64,000 nucleotides of DNA from JAOZMY01 sp964577975 (GTDB taxonomy: Bacteria > Desulfobacterota > S145-22). How positions within the stretch are numbered: the first letter of the stretch is position 1; every line of letters starts with the position of its first letter. The stretch spans positions 62,001 to 126,000 of the forward strand of contig CAZOBB010000058.1 of NCBI GenBank assembly GCA_964577975.1. The letters run 5' to 3'. Below the pieces are notes generated by a model that saw only the letters and a program-made list of their open reading frames with translations, did not search any database and had not been told where the DNA came from. Of this stretch, positions 9,697 to 18,585 are shown in pieces. A program made the position numbers and the translations under genes.

Positions 9697-10602
9697 CTAT
9701 TTCCTCGGATGTGATTTATCATAAATCTCCATGAGTTTTTCCAGACTGATATGGGTATATTTTTGTGTCGTAGACAGGCTTGCATGTCCCAACATTTCCT
9801 GAATGGATCGCAAATCCGCACCGGCACCCAACAAATGCGTGGCAAACGAATGCCGCAAGGCGTGAGGATTAATGCGGCGAACCATTCCCCTTCGTCTCGC
9901 ATAAGCCTTGATCATTCGTTCCACACTCCGCGCAGTCAGCCGCCCACCAAACCGGTTAAGAAACAGGGCGTTGTCCTCCTCTCCGCTTTTCGCAACTAAC
10001 TCCCGCCGTTTTGTAAGGTAGGCTCGAATCGCCTCCAAAGCCTTCGCCCCCACGGGAACGATCCGCTCTTTGCCTCCTTTTCCTTTGACACGAATCAAGC
10101 GGATGGAGACATCCACATCCCCCACATTCAACGACACAACCTCCGAGACCCGGAGGCCGCTTGAATAGATAAGTTCCAGGATCGCCTTGTTGCGGAGTGC
10201 CAAGGGGGTCTCTTCCATCTTCCCTTCCAATAGATGAAACACCTCATCCACACTCAGAAAATTCGGGATCTTTTTGGGTATCTTTGGAGACGACACCTCT
10301 CCCATGGGTGAAAACTCCACCACTCTTCTCCGCTTCAAAAAGGCAAAAAAACCTCTCAAGGCGGAAACCTTTCTTGCAATCGAGGAAGGGGCATGGGTGC
10401 GATAGAGGGAAATGACAAATCGCCGCACATGGATCCCTTCGATTGCTTCGACAGAGGGATTCTCTCCCATCTCCGTCGCAAGGAACTTTCCGAATTGAAG
10501 CAGATCCTTTCGATAGCTTCGTAACGTATTCGGTGAGGAATTACTCTCTGCTTCCATGTTGGAGATAAACTCCTCCACGGCATCTTCATATCTCATTTCC
10601 AT
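9697..10602 (-). CDS. xerC: Tyrosine recombinase XerC
   Basis: Site-specific recombinase of 301 residues, the usual length for XerC/XerD, which resolves chromosome dimers at dif. The N-terminal SAM-like core-binding domain (about 1-95) is followed by the catalytic domain with the Arg in SSGLRVSEV, the Lys in VKGKGGKER, the HALRHSFATHLL box, LGHASLSTTQ and the nucleophilic Tyr in KYTHIS. Its position before hslVU favours XerC over a phage or integron integrase. It appears to be the first gene of the operon, because the next gene upstream is divergent. Confidence 0.9.
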   Translation of the reverse strand: MEMRYEDAVEEFISNMEAESNSSPNTLRSYRKDLLQFGKFLATEMGENPSVEAIEGIHVRRFVISLYRTHAPSSIARKVSALRGFFAFLKRRRVVEFSPMGEVSSPKIPKKIPNFLSVDEVFHLLEGKMEETPLALRNKAILELIYSSGLRVSEVVSLNVGDVDVSIRLIRVKGKGGKERIVPVGAKALEAIRAYLTKRRELVAKSGEEDNALFLNRFGGRLTARSVERMIKAYARRRGMVRRINPHALRHSFATHLLGAGADLRSIQEMLGHASLSTTQKYTHISLEKLMEIYDKSHPRK

Positions 10603-10698
10603 CTCCCGTTTCGCATCCTATCCCAATCGATTTCAATAATCAACAGTATGTTTTTACAACTTTCTTCCTCCCCCTTATCTCAGTTCCAAAAATTTTCC

Positions 10699-10727
10699 TT
10701 GCCAGAAAACGTCGTTAGTGCTATTGA
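10699..10727 (+). promoter_or_regulatory. Possible sigma70 promoter for the orphan binding protein
   Basis: TTGCCA (10699-10704), a 17-bp spacer and TATTGA (10722-10727) lie in the 162-bp gap between the divergent xerC and the binding-protein gene. The spacing is ideal but the -10 box is only a partial match. The AAAGGAGGG ribosome site follows near 10750. Confidence 0.35.
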
Positions 10728-10764
10728 GAATACATCGTAACAAATACTGAAAGGAGGGTAAGCT

Positions 10765-11988
10765 ATGAAAAAAGTTCTCACCATTGGGTTCAAAGGGTTT
10801 TTGATCGTAGCATTCATGGCAACATTGATTGTCTCCGGCGCCTCTTCCCTTCATGCCAAAGACGTCATCAAATTCGGTTGTGCCATCTGTTTCACGGGAA
10901 AAAACAGCCGGACGGGGAAGCTGTACGTCGATTCGTACAACCTCGCCAAAGAGGCCATCAACAAAGCTGGAGGTATAAAAGTAGGAGGGAAAAGCTATCT
11001 TGTCGAAATCAAATACTACGACGATAAAAGCAACGATGCAGAAAGCGCCAAACTCGTCGAGAAACTCATCGTGGAAGATAAGGTAAACTTCCTTCTGGGC
11101 CCCTACACAAGCTGGATCACCATTCCCGACAGCTTGGTCGCCCAACGCTACAAGATCCCCATGGTCGAAGGAGGCGGAGCTTCCAGCAAGATCTTTAGCC
11201 GAAAAAATCCGTACATCTTTGGTACCCTTCCGGCGGCCAGCCAATATTTCTATTCAACCCTCGAGATGCTGGCAGGTTTCAAACCCAAACCCAAAAAGAT
11301 CGCCATCATCTTCGGAGACGACAAATTCGATATCATGGTAGCGAAAGGGGTGAAGAAAGCGGTCAAGAAATTCGGGTTTGAGCTTGTCCTCTACGAGAAA
11401 ATTTCCGAAAGCTCTGCCGATTTCAATACAATCCTCACAAAGGTCAAGTCTCTCGCTCCCGATGTCCTCCTGATGGCGGGCCACACCATTGGAGGCATCA
11501 ATCTGGTACAGCAGGCGAAAGAATTGGACGTCAACGTGAAGATGATCTCCATGACGGTTGGCCCCTCGGAAGCGGATTTCCGCAAGTCGTTGGGGAAAGA
11601 CGCCGAATATATTTTTGGAGTGGCAAGTTGGTCGCCTCAAATGAATTACAAGGGAATCATCTTCAAGGACACACAGGACTTCGTGAAAAAGTTCAAGGCG
11701 AAATACAACTATGATCCCGACTACCACAACGCCTCTGCCGTTGCCGTCTTGGCCGTTTTCAAAAACGCCATCGAAAAGGCAGGCACCCTTGATCCTCAAA
11801 AGGTTCGTGACGAAATCGCCAAGACCGACATCGAAACCATTTACGGTCCGGTGAAGTTCAATCCCAACGGACAGATCAAAGGGAGCAGCGTTGTCTTGCA
11901 GATTCAGGGCGGAAAGGTATATCAAGTCTACCCCAAAGGCAGCAGAAAACCAATTTACCCCATGCCGAAATGGAAAGAGAGGAAATAA
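10765..11988 (+). CDS. Liv-type ABC transporter substrate-binding protein (orphan)
   Basis: Periplasmic binding protein of 407 residues in the LivK/type I fold. A signal peptide with a long hydrophobic core ends around SSLHAKD (residue 32). It is followed by IKFGCAICFTGKNSRTGK, the ligand-site start of the family, and a NKAGGIKVGGKSYLVE segment that is diagnostic of this group. No permease or ATPase gene adjoins it; it has its own terminator, so it is a single-gene unit. It may supply the liv permease encoded at 43552-50555 or another one elsewhere. The ligand cannot be read from sequence; amino acids, amides and aromatic or aliphatic carboxylates are all known for this family. Confidence 0.85.
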   Translation: MKKVLTIGFKGFLIVAFMATLIVSGASSLHAKDVIKFGCAICFTGKNSRTGKLYVDSYNLAKEAINKAGGIKVGGKSYLVEIKYYDDKSNDAESAKLVEKLIVEDKVNFLLGPYTSWITIPDSLVAQRYKIPMVEGGGASSKIFSRKNPYIFGTLPAASQYFYSTLEMLAGFKPKPKKIAIIFGDDKFDIMVAKGVKKAVKKFGFELVLYEKISESSADFNTILTKVKSLAPDVLLMAGHTIGGINLVQQAKELDVNVKMISMTVGPSEADFRKSLGKDAEYIFGVASWSPQMNYKGIIFKDTQDFVKKFKAKYNYDPDYHNASAVAVLAVFKNAIEKAGTLDPQKVRDEIAKTDIETIYGPVKFNPNGQIKGSSVVLQIQGGKVYQVYPKGSRKPIYPMPKWKERK

Positions 11989-12011
11989 AGTTACAACCGC
12001 CAATCCAGTAA

Positions 12012-12039
12012 GGGAGCACGTTTATGTGCTCCCTTTTTT
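12012..12039 (+). terminator. Rho-independent terminator after the orphan binding protein
   Basis: GGGAGCAC (12012-12019) and GTGCTCCC (12026-12033) form a perfect 8-bp stem with a 6-nt loop, followed by six T (12034-12039). It ends the plus-strand single-gene unit. The T run touches the stop codon of the convergent glycosyltransferase gene. Confidence 0.9.
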
Positions 12040-13703
12040 CATCGGCTCGGTCTGAGGATGAGAAAACGGCGATGTCCCACGCGTCCCTCCCACATAACCT
12101 CGAGGGGCACGGGGACCATGCTGGCTGCCTCCTTCACCTGACGCTTCCTCAACAACAAAGCCGCCTTGGGTGATCTTTGAAGAAACGCCATCTCGTTCGG
12201 ATCGGCAGGCACGACAGGAATATGGGTTCGTCGGGTGTAAAATAGAATCCCCGCGTGCTGGAGCCATCCGTATGTCCGCAGGTCATACCCTTCATCCATC
12301 AAGGCTTGCACCTTTTCTCCCAGCGCCCTTGGAGACTTTACCGTATCAAACATGGGCAAGATCCATCTCGTTCCAAGAAAAAACACCGCATAAAAGGCAA
12401 GAAAGATTAGGACAACCCCGTACTTGAATCTTTTTTTGTAGGTCAAAACACCCAGTATCACCCCTGTCCCGATTCCCATACCTCCCAAGAGTAGAAAAGG
12501 AAAAAGCGGTATTTTCAAATCCGGAAAACGGGAGTGAATCAGATATGGCACGAATGGAGCCAGGAGGCCTCCCAACACGGACACGATTCCCAAGGCATAA
12601 ACGGGAACCTGATACCACCGATTCCACTCCACTTCACCCCTCCACAGGCCACTCAGATAAACTCCAACCACGAGGCCTCCCGCCGGCACGAGGGAGAGGG
12701 CATACAACTGTCGTTTACTCCCGGAGAACGAAAGGAACAGGATGTTGGCAACGATCCAGACCACCACGAACATAAAAGGCTTCCAAAAGTGTTTTTCGGA
12801 TCTCCGTCTCAACGCAAACCACACCGCCCCCGGGACAAAAAAAGTCCAGGGAAGAAGCGTTTCGGGAAATCCATAAAAATAAAACCAGAACCCTTTCTTG
12901 TGATTGATCCCATGCACATACCGGGTAACAGTCTGCCGAAAAATGAGTTCATGGGTATACGCCTTCCCTCCCGCAAGACACGTCGGCGCCAAACCCGCAA
13001 CGAGCACGAGGACGAAGATACCCACCCCACTCAACCAGGGAACTTTCTTCAACACCTGAAACTCCCCTTCCACCAAAAGGTAAACGATCAATGTCAAAAA
13101 AGGGACAATGATTCCCAAGGGGCCTTTGGTGATAGTCGCCACACCGGAAAAGAAAAATGCCAGTCGAAAATAGAGGGTCCTGTGACGCTCCTCTTCCATG
13201 GCCCTGACCACCATGTAAACGGAGGCAAGGATAAAAAGGGTCATTACCGTATCCAAATTGACCCGATTGGCCAACCAGAAATACTCACTCGTGGTGGCCA
13301 AAACAAGCGCCGAAAAGAAACCCGTCAAAGGATCGAAGAGGCGACGTCCAATCAGAAAAATCAGAAGGATTCCCAATACGGCACTCAGCGCTATGGGAAA
13401 TCTCGCCGTAAACTCATCGATCCGATGGAATATTTTATAAGATCCCGCCACCAACCAAAAAAAGAAGGGAGGCTTCTGGGTATATACCTGCCCGTTGAGA
13501 TGGGGAACAAGCAGGGTACGATCCAACACCATTTCCCTTGCGATCTCTGAATATCGCGGCTCATCCGGATTCCAGAGGTCACGTTTCCCAAGATTGGCGA
13601 AAAGGAGGGTCGCCGAAAAGAGAAGGCTCCCCACCACTGCCAACACCACCCATTTCCTCATTCCACCGGATTCTTCCATGCCCCTCTTCGCTTTTTCTTC
13701 CAT
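12039..13703 (-). CDS. GT39/ArnT-like membrane glycosyltransferase
   Basis: An integral membrane protein of 554 residues with about a dozen hydrophobic segments. The first periplasmic loop carries LWNPDEPRYSEIAREM, with the acidic pair and Tyr typical of the protein-mannosyltransferase/ArnT superfamily (GT-C fold), and YTQKPPFFFWL follows, matching the PPL-YW motif of that family. Such enzymes move a sugar from a polyprenyl-phosphate donor to lipid A or protein on the periplasmic side. The acceptor is not known here. It starts 3 bp after the carB stop. The second and third ATG (residues 9 and 15) are possible alternative starts. Confidence 0.82.
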   Translation of the reverse strand: MEEKAKRGMEESGGMRKWVVLAVVGSLLFSATLLFANLGKRDLWNPDEPRYSEIAREMVLDRTLLVPHLNGQVYTQKPPFFFWLVAGSYKIFHRIDEFTARFPIALSAVLGILLIFLIGRRLFDPLTGFFSALVLATTSEYFWLANRVNLDTVMTLFILASVYMVVRAMEEERHRTLYFRLAFFFSGVATITKGPLGIIVPFLTLIVYLLVEGEFQVLKKVPWLSGVGIFVLVLVAGLAPTCLAGGKAYTHELIFRQTVTRYVHGINHKKGFWFYFYGFPETLLPWTFFVPGAVWFALRRRSEKHFWKPFMFVVVWIVANILFLSFSGSKRQLYALSLVPAGGLVVGVYLSGLWRGEVEWNRWYQVPVYALGIVSVLGGLLAPFVPYLIHSRFPDLKIPLFPFLLLGGMGIGTGVILGVLTYKKRFKYGVVLIFLAFYAVFFLGTRWILPMFDTVKSPRALGEKVQALMDEGYDLRTYGWLQHAGILFYTRRTHIPVVPADPNEMAFLQRSPKAALLLRKRQVKEAASMVPVPLEVMWEGRVGHRRFLILRPSR

Positions 13704-13706
13704 GTC

Positions 13707-16700
13707 TTACATACCTGCATGATATTCTTGAATGGAACGAATCGTAAATCCATGTTTTTTCATGGACTCGATCCCATTCACGGCCGCGTATGCCCCATAG
13801 ATGGTAGTGATACAGGGAATGCCGTGGCTTACGGCTTCGGTCCGGATGGCGATTTCATCCGCCTTGGGTTTTTTCCCGCTGGGGGTATTGATGATCAACT
13901 GGATCTGTCCATTCTTTATGAAATCGACCACATCGGGACGTCCCTCACTTACCTTATAAACGGGTTGGACCTCGATGCCGTTCTTCGCCAAGACCTTTCG
14001 CGTACCCGCCGTCGCAATCAGTTTGAATCCCAAATCCACCAACTTCTTGGCCAAAAAGATGATTTGCCGTTTATCTTTGTTCTTCACGCTGATAAAGACA
14101 TTCCCCTCCGTCGGTAACGCATTGCCCGCCGCTATCTGGGATTTGGCGAAGGCCGCACCGAAATCGCTATCCACCCCCATAACCTCACCCGTTGATTTCA
14201 TTTCCGGACCTAAAACCGTATCGACTCCTGGAAAGCGGTTGAAAGGAAAAACCGATTCCTTCACGGTGACGTAGGAGATCTCTTTCTCCGATACCCCAAG
14301 CTCCGCAATTTTCTTTCCCGCCATGATCTTGGCGGCGATCTTTGCCCAGGGAATCCCCTTCGATTTACTTACAAATGGGATCGTCCGTGAAGCTCGCGGA
14401 TTCACCTCCAGCACGTAAATCACATCGTTCTTTACCGCGTACTGGACATTCATGAGGCCAACGACGTTAAGCTCCTTGGCCAAGGCGTAGGTGTTCTGAC
14501 GAATTCTTTCTATCTGTTCATCGGTGAGAGAGAAAGGAGGAATGGCGCACGCGCTATCCCCCGAATGGACCCCCGCTTCCTCAATATGTTCCATGATGCC
14601 GCAAATGAGGCATTGATCCCCATCCGCCACCGCATCCACATCAATCTCTATGGCATCTTCCAAAAACTTATCGATAAGAATGGGATGCTCCGGGGACGCT
14701 TTCACGGCGGAAGAGATATACCCTTCCAATGTCTCTTCGTCATAGACAATTTCCATCGCCCGCCCTCCCAAGACATAGGAAGGACGTACGACAACAGGGT
14801 AACTTATCGATTTTGCGACCTCTTTCGCTTCCTCAAACGACACGGCGATACCGTTGGCCGGCTGAACCAAACCCAATTTGTTCAGCAAGGCCTGAAATTT
14901 CTCGCGATCTTCCGCCCGATCGATATCTTCCGGATCGGTCCCCAGAATGGGAACCCCCGCTTCCTTCAGAGGAAGCGCCAAATTCAAGGGGGTCTGTCCT
15001 CCCAATTGGACGATCACCCCCACCGGATGCTCGCGATCCACGATACCGAGAACGTCTTCCAACGTGAGAGGTTCAAAAAAGAGCTTATCCGATGTGTCGT
15101 AATCGGTGCTGACCGTTTCCGGATTGCTATTGACCATGATCGTTTCGTATCCAATCTCTTTCAGGGCAAACGAGGCATGCACACAGCAGTAGTCAAACTC
15201 GATCCCCTGCCCGATTCGATTGGGCCCTCCCCCGAGGATCATGATCTTCTCCTTGTCCGAAAAGCGGGTCTCGTCCTCCGATTCGTAGGTGGAATAATAA
15301 TAGGGAGTATATGCCTCAAACTCGGCCGCGCAGGTGTCCACGAGTTTATAGGTTGAAACGACTCCCTCCCCCAGGCGGGCTTCACGGACGTTGGCTTCTT
15401 CCGTCCTCAAGAGATAGGCAAGCTGCCGGTCGGAAAATCCCATCTGCTTGGCCTGTCGCCAGATAGCCGGTGGCAGATACCTTTCCCTTTCGAATTGCTC
15501 GGCATACCCCCGTATTTCTTCCTCAAAATCCGTAATCTGCTGGATCTGATCCAAAAACCATGGATCGATCTTCGTCAATTCGTGAATCTCTGAAAGCGAC
15601 ATCCCCGCCTTGAAGGCGTAACGAAGGTAGAAAATCCGCTCCGGGCAAGGATGGATCAGCTTCTGCCGCAACAAAAGCTGACAGGTCTCCACTTGATGGG
15701 AGGCGATCCCTTCCCCTGGTCGACATCCCACATCGAGGAGGGGATCATCCTTGCCATCCGCCCCCAACCCATAGCGATCAATCTCCAACGACCGAAGCCC
15801 TTTCTGCAACGCTTCCTTGAAGGTTCTCCCGATGGCCATCGTCTCGCCGACCGATTTCATGGAAATACCCAGGATCTCCTCCGCCCCTGGAAACTTTTCA
15901 AAGGTAAAGCGGGGAATCTTAACCACGCAGTAATCGATGGTTGGCTCAAACGAAGCGGGAGTTTCTTTCGTGATATCGTTGGGAATTTCATCCAAAGTAT
16001 ATCCCACCGCCAGTTTAGCGGCAAACTTGGCGATAGGGAAACCCGTTGCCTTGGAAGCCAAAGCAGAACTCCGCGACACACGGGGATTCATCTCGATGAT
16101 AACCATCCGTCCCGTCTCCGGGTTGACGGCGAATTGGATGTTGGAACCGCCCGTCTCCACGCCGATGGCCCGGATCACCCGGATCGCCGCGTCCCGCATC
16201 CTCTGGTATTCCCGGTCGCTCAGCGTCTGGGCGGGAGCTACTGTGATGCTATCCCCGGTGTGCACTCCCATCGGATCAAGATTTTCAATAGAACACACGA
16301 TCACGACGTTGTCTTTTGCATCCCGCATCACTTCCAGCTCGAACTCCTTCCATCCAATAACCGATTCTTCGACCAATACTTCATTAATCATGCTCTGTTC
16401 GAGACCGCTGTTCACAATACGACGCAACTCGTCCACGTTGTATGCGATTCCTCCTCCTGTCCCCCCCAACGTAAAACTAGGCCGAATAATAATAGGAAAC
16501 CCCATTTCCTCCGCCAGAGAAAGGGCCTCTTCCAATGTATGGGCAACACCGCTCTTCGGTAGATCCAGACCCGCCTTCTCCATGGTTTCCTTAAAGATAT
16601 CTCGATCCTCAGCCCGCTTGATGGTTTCATAGGTTGCCCCAATCATCTCGACACCCAAGGACTGAGGCACTCCCATCTCCCACAAGGCCACGGCGATATT

Positions 16701-16988
16701 TAGTCCCGTCTGCCCACCTAACGTGGGAAGAAGGGCATCAGGGCGCTCTCGCTCTAGGATCCTCGCCACAATCTCCGGAGACAATGGTTCGATGTAAGTT
16801 CGATCCGCCATCTCGGGATCGGTCATGATCGTGGCCGGATTGCTGTTGACCAGGACCACTTCGTATCCCTCTTCTTTCAGAGCCTTACAGGCCTGGGTTC
16901 CTGAGTAATCGAACTCGCACGCCTGGCTGATGACGATGGGGCCGGAGCCAATAATCATGATCTTATGAATATCCGTGCGTTTTGGCAT
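13707..16988 (-). CDS. carB: Carbamoyl-phosphate synthase large subunit
   Basis: A 1093-residue synthetase with the duplicated ATP-grasp architecture: the first half begins MIIGSGPIVISQACEFDYSG and the second repeats it as ILGGGPNRIGQGIEFDYCC near residue 570. MNPRVSRSSALASKATGFPIA and the second-half equivalent VNPRASRTIPFVSKSKGIPWA mark the two active sites. The C-terminal MGS-like allosteric domain begins near residue 950 with NVFISVKNKDKR. It makes carbamoyl phosphate for ArgF and for pyrimidines. Start follows carA by 7 bp. Confidence 0.97.
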   Translation of the reverse strand: MPKRTDIHKIMIIGSGPIVISQACEFDYSGTQACKALKEEGYEVVLVNSNPATIMTDPEMADRTYIEPLSPEIVARILERERPDALLPTLGGQTGLNIAVALWEMGVPQSLGVEMIGATYETIKRAEDRDIFKETMEKAGLDLPKSGVAHTLEEALSLAEEMGFPIIIRPSFTLGGTGGGIAYNVDELRRIVNSGLEQSMINEVLVEESVIGWKEFELEVMRDAKDNVVIVCSIENLDPMGVHTGDSITVAPAQTLSDREYQRMRDAAIRVIRAIGVETGGSNIQFAVNPETGRMVIIEMNPRVSRSSALASKATGFPIAKFAAKLAVGYTLDEIPNDITKETPASFEPTIDYCVVKIPRFTFEKFPGAEEILGISMKSVGETMAIGRTFKEALQKGLRSLEIDRYGLGADGKDDPLLDVGCRPGEGIASHQVETCQLLLRQKLIHPCPERIFYLRYAFKAGMSLSEIHELTKIDPWFLDQIQQITDFEEEIRGYAEQFERERYLPPAIWRQAKQMGFSDRQLAYLLRTEEANVREARLGEGVVSTYKLVDTCAAEFEAYTPYYYSTYESEDETRFSDKEKIMILGGGPNRIGQGIEFDYCCVHASFALKEIGYETIMVNSNPETVSTDYDTSDKLFFEPLTLEDVLGIVDREHPVGVIVQLGGQTPLNLALPLKEAGVPILGTDPEDIDRAEDREKFQALLNKLGLVQPANGIAVSFEEAKEVAKSISYPVVVRPSYVLGGRAMEIVYDEETLEGYISSAVKASPEHPILIDKFLEDAIEIDVDAVADGDQCLICGIMEHIEEAGVHSGDSACAIPPFSLTDEQIERIRQNTYALAKELNVVGLMNVQYAVKNDVIYVLEVNPRASRTIPFVSKSKGIPWAKIAAKIMAGKKIAELGVSEKEISYVTVKESVFPFNRFPGVDTVLGPEMKSTGEVMGVDSDFGAAFAKSQIAAGNALPTEGNVFISVKNKDKRQIIFLAKKLVDLGFKLIATAGTRKVLAKNGIEVQPVYKVSEGRPDVVDFIKNGQIQLIINTPSGKKPKADEIAIRTEAVSHGIPCITTIYGAYAAVNGIESMKKHGFTIRSIQEYHAGM

Positions 16989-16995
16989 GACGAAC

Positions 16996-18138
16996 CTAAG
17001 AAGTTCCTTGTCCCATCATTCTAAAAAAATCGACGAAATGAAAAATCGCGTCGTGGGGACCCGGAGAATTCTCTGGATGATATTGAACAGAAAATATGGG
17101 AAGGAACCTATGTCGCATCCCCTCCGGTGTTTGATCGTTAAGGTTGATGTGGGTCAGGACCACTTCGTCTTTAGAAAGGCTCCCTTCTTCCACGCAGAAG
17201 CCGTGATTCTGCGCCGTAATGGCAACGGTCCTCTTTTCCAAGTCCATCACCGGCTGATTACCTCCGTGGTGTCCAAATTTCAACTTGAAGGTTGTGCCCC
17301 CCAACGCGAGCCCCAAAATTTGATGTCCCAAACAGATCCCAAACATCGGCTTTTTTCCAATCAATTCCTTCACCGTTTCCACGACATACGGCACTCCCTG
17401 GGGATCTCCCGGACCGTTGGAGAGAAAGATCCCATCGGGATTCAAGGAAAGGATCTCGTCCGTTTTCGTACGAGCAGGAACCACGGTCACTCGCGCTCCC
17501 ATCGTTTTCATGATGCGCAAGATATTCCTCTTCACGCCGCAATCAATGGCAACAATGTGAAAATTTGGTTGGGAATCAATCTTGAGATGATAAAGCGTCT
17601 CCTCCACCCAAGGGCTCGTTTCCTCCCACTCATACGGCTTTTCACACGTCACTTCCTTCACGAGGTCTTTTCCGATGAGGCTAGGGCATTCCCTTGCCAT
17701 CTCCACAAGTTTCTCGCGGCCCAGCTCTTCCGTCGAGATAACCCCATTCAAAGCCCCTTTTACGCGAAGAAGCTTGGTGATCGCACGCGTGTCCACCCCT
17801 TCGATTCCCACGACACCGTAACGTTTGAGAAAGGAATCGAGACCTTCCTGACTCCGGTAATTACTCGCTACCCGGCTGACCTCCCTCACTACGAACCCCT
17901 CCACATGGGGTTTGTCCGATTCCATATCTTCCGGGTTAATGCCATAATTTCCAATGAGAGGATAGGTCATCGTTACAATCTGACCGTTGTAGGAGGGATC
18001 CGTGAGGATCTCCTGATACCCCATCATGCTGGTATTGAAAACGAATTCACCAAAAACGGTCCCCTGCGCCCCAAAATTCAGGCCATAAAAAACGCTACCG
18101 TCCTCCAATGCGACAGCAGCGCCAACCTTTTTACCCAT
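16996..18138 (-). CDS. carA: Carbamoyl-phosphate synthase small subunit
   Basis: Glutamine amidotransferase subunit of 380 residues supplying ammonia to CarB. The CPSase small-chain N-domain has GEFVFNTSMMGYQEILTDPS near residue 35. The class I amidotransferase domain has the nucleophile Cys in MFGICLGHQILGLALGG and the His-Glu pair in VQYHPENSPGPHD. I chose ATG 18136-18138 because AGGAGGAGGT sits immediately upstream; an in-frame ATG ten codons earlier would place that ribosome site inside the gene. Confidence 0.96.
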   Translation of the reverse strand: MGKKVGAAVALEDGSVFYGLNFGAQGTVFGEFVFNTSMMGYQEILTDPSYNGQIVTMTYPLIGNYGINPEDMESDKPHVEGFVVREVSRVASNYRSQEGLDSFLKRYGVVGIEGVDTRAITKLLRVKGALNGVISTEELGREKLVEMARECPSLIGKDLVKEVTCEKPYEWEETSPWVEETLYHLKIDSQPNFHIVAIDCGVKRNILRIMKTMGARVTVVPARTKTDEILSLNPDGIFLSNGPGDPQGVPYVVETVKELIGKKPMFGICLGHQILGLALGGTTFKLKFGHHGGNQPVMDLEKRTVAITAQNHGFCVEEGSLSKDEVVLTHINLNDQTPEGMRHRFLPIFSVQYHPENSPGPHDAIFHFVDFFRMMGQGTS

Positions 18139-18520
18139 ACCTCCTCCTTTGCCCGGAAAACCTACCAAAAAGGTTTCGTACTGTCAATCACATCCCCTCC
18201 CGGACAAAACCTCTCCTCCACCGGTCACGTCAGTTTTCAATCTTGCCATACAATCCTTGCTTCTGTGCAACCTCCCCATCCCTACCTACAAAACATCTCC
18301 CCAAGCCTTCTACCTCCTGAGGGAATCTACCGTTATTCATATCGACGGAAAAGCGCACAAAATCAGGCAGGTACAGTTGTTTGAACCGCACGACGACTCC
18401 CTCGTTGAACAAAAATTTTGGCCAGGGAGAGTTTACCCCTCTGGACGTCGTCCGTTTTCCAAAAAAAGAATCCTAGGAGATCAATACAACAAAATAGCTT
18501 TCCTTCCATTCACCCCTAAT
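18139..18520. other. Divergent intergenic region without a recognised gene
   Basis: About 380 bp between carA and the sensor kinase. Short open frames cross it on both strands, but none has a ribosome site plus recognisable protein character. I see no clear attenuator or PyrR-like element upstream of carA. The only regulatory signal I can support is the kinase promoter at its right end. Confidence 0.5.
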
Positions 18521-18549
18521 TTGAAAAGGATATGTAAATGTGCTAGACA
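18521..18549 (+). promoter_or_regulatory. Putative sigma70 promoter of the hybrid sensor kinase
   Basis: TTGAAA (18521-18526), a 17-bp spacer and TAGACA (18544-18549). It lies about 37 bp upstream of the GTG start, followed by the purine-rich AAGGGGAAAGGAAG stretch at 18559-18572. Confidence 0.45.
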
Positions 18550-18585
18550 ATGTAAATTAAGGGGAAAGGAAGTTACGGTTTTACC

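Noticed and set aside
12534..13550. 338-codon open frame antisense to the GT39-like gene
   Set aside because: Composition is that of reversed membrane helices (His, Arg, Gln rich); no support.
16975..18384. 469-codon open frame antisense to carA
   Set aside because: carA is certain on the other strand and the plus frame shows no protein-like pattern.
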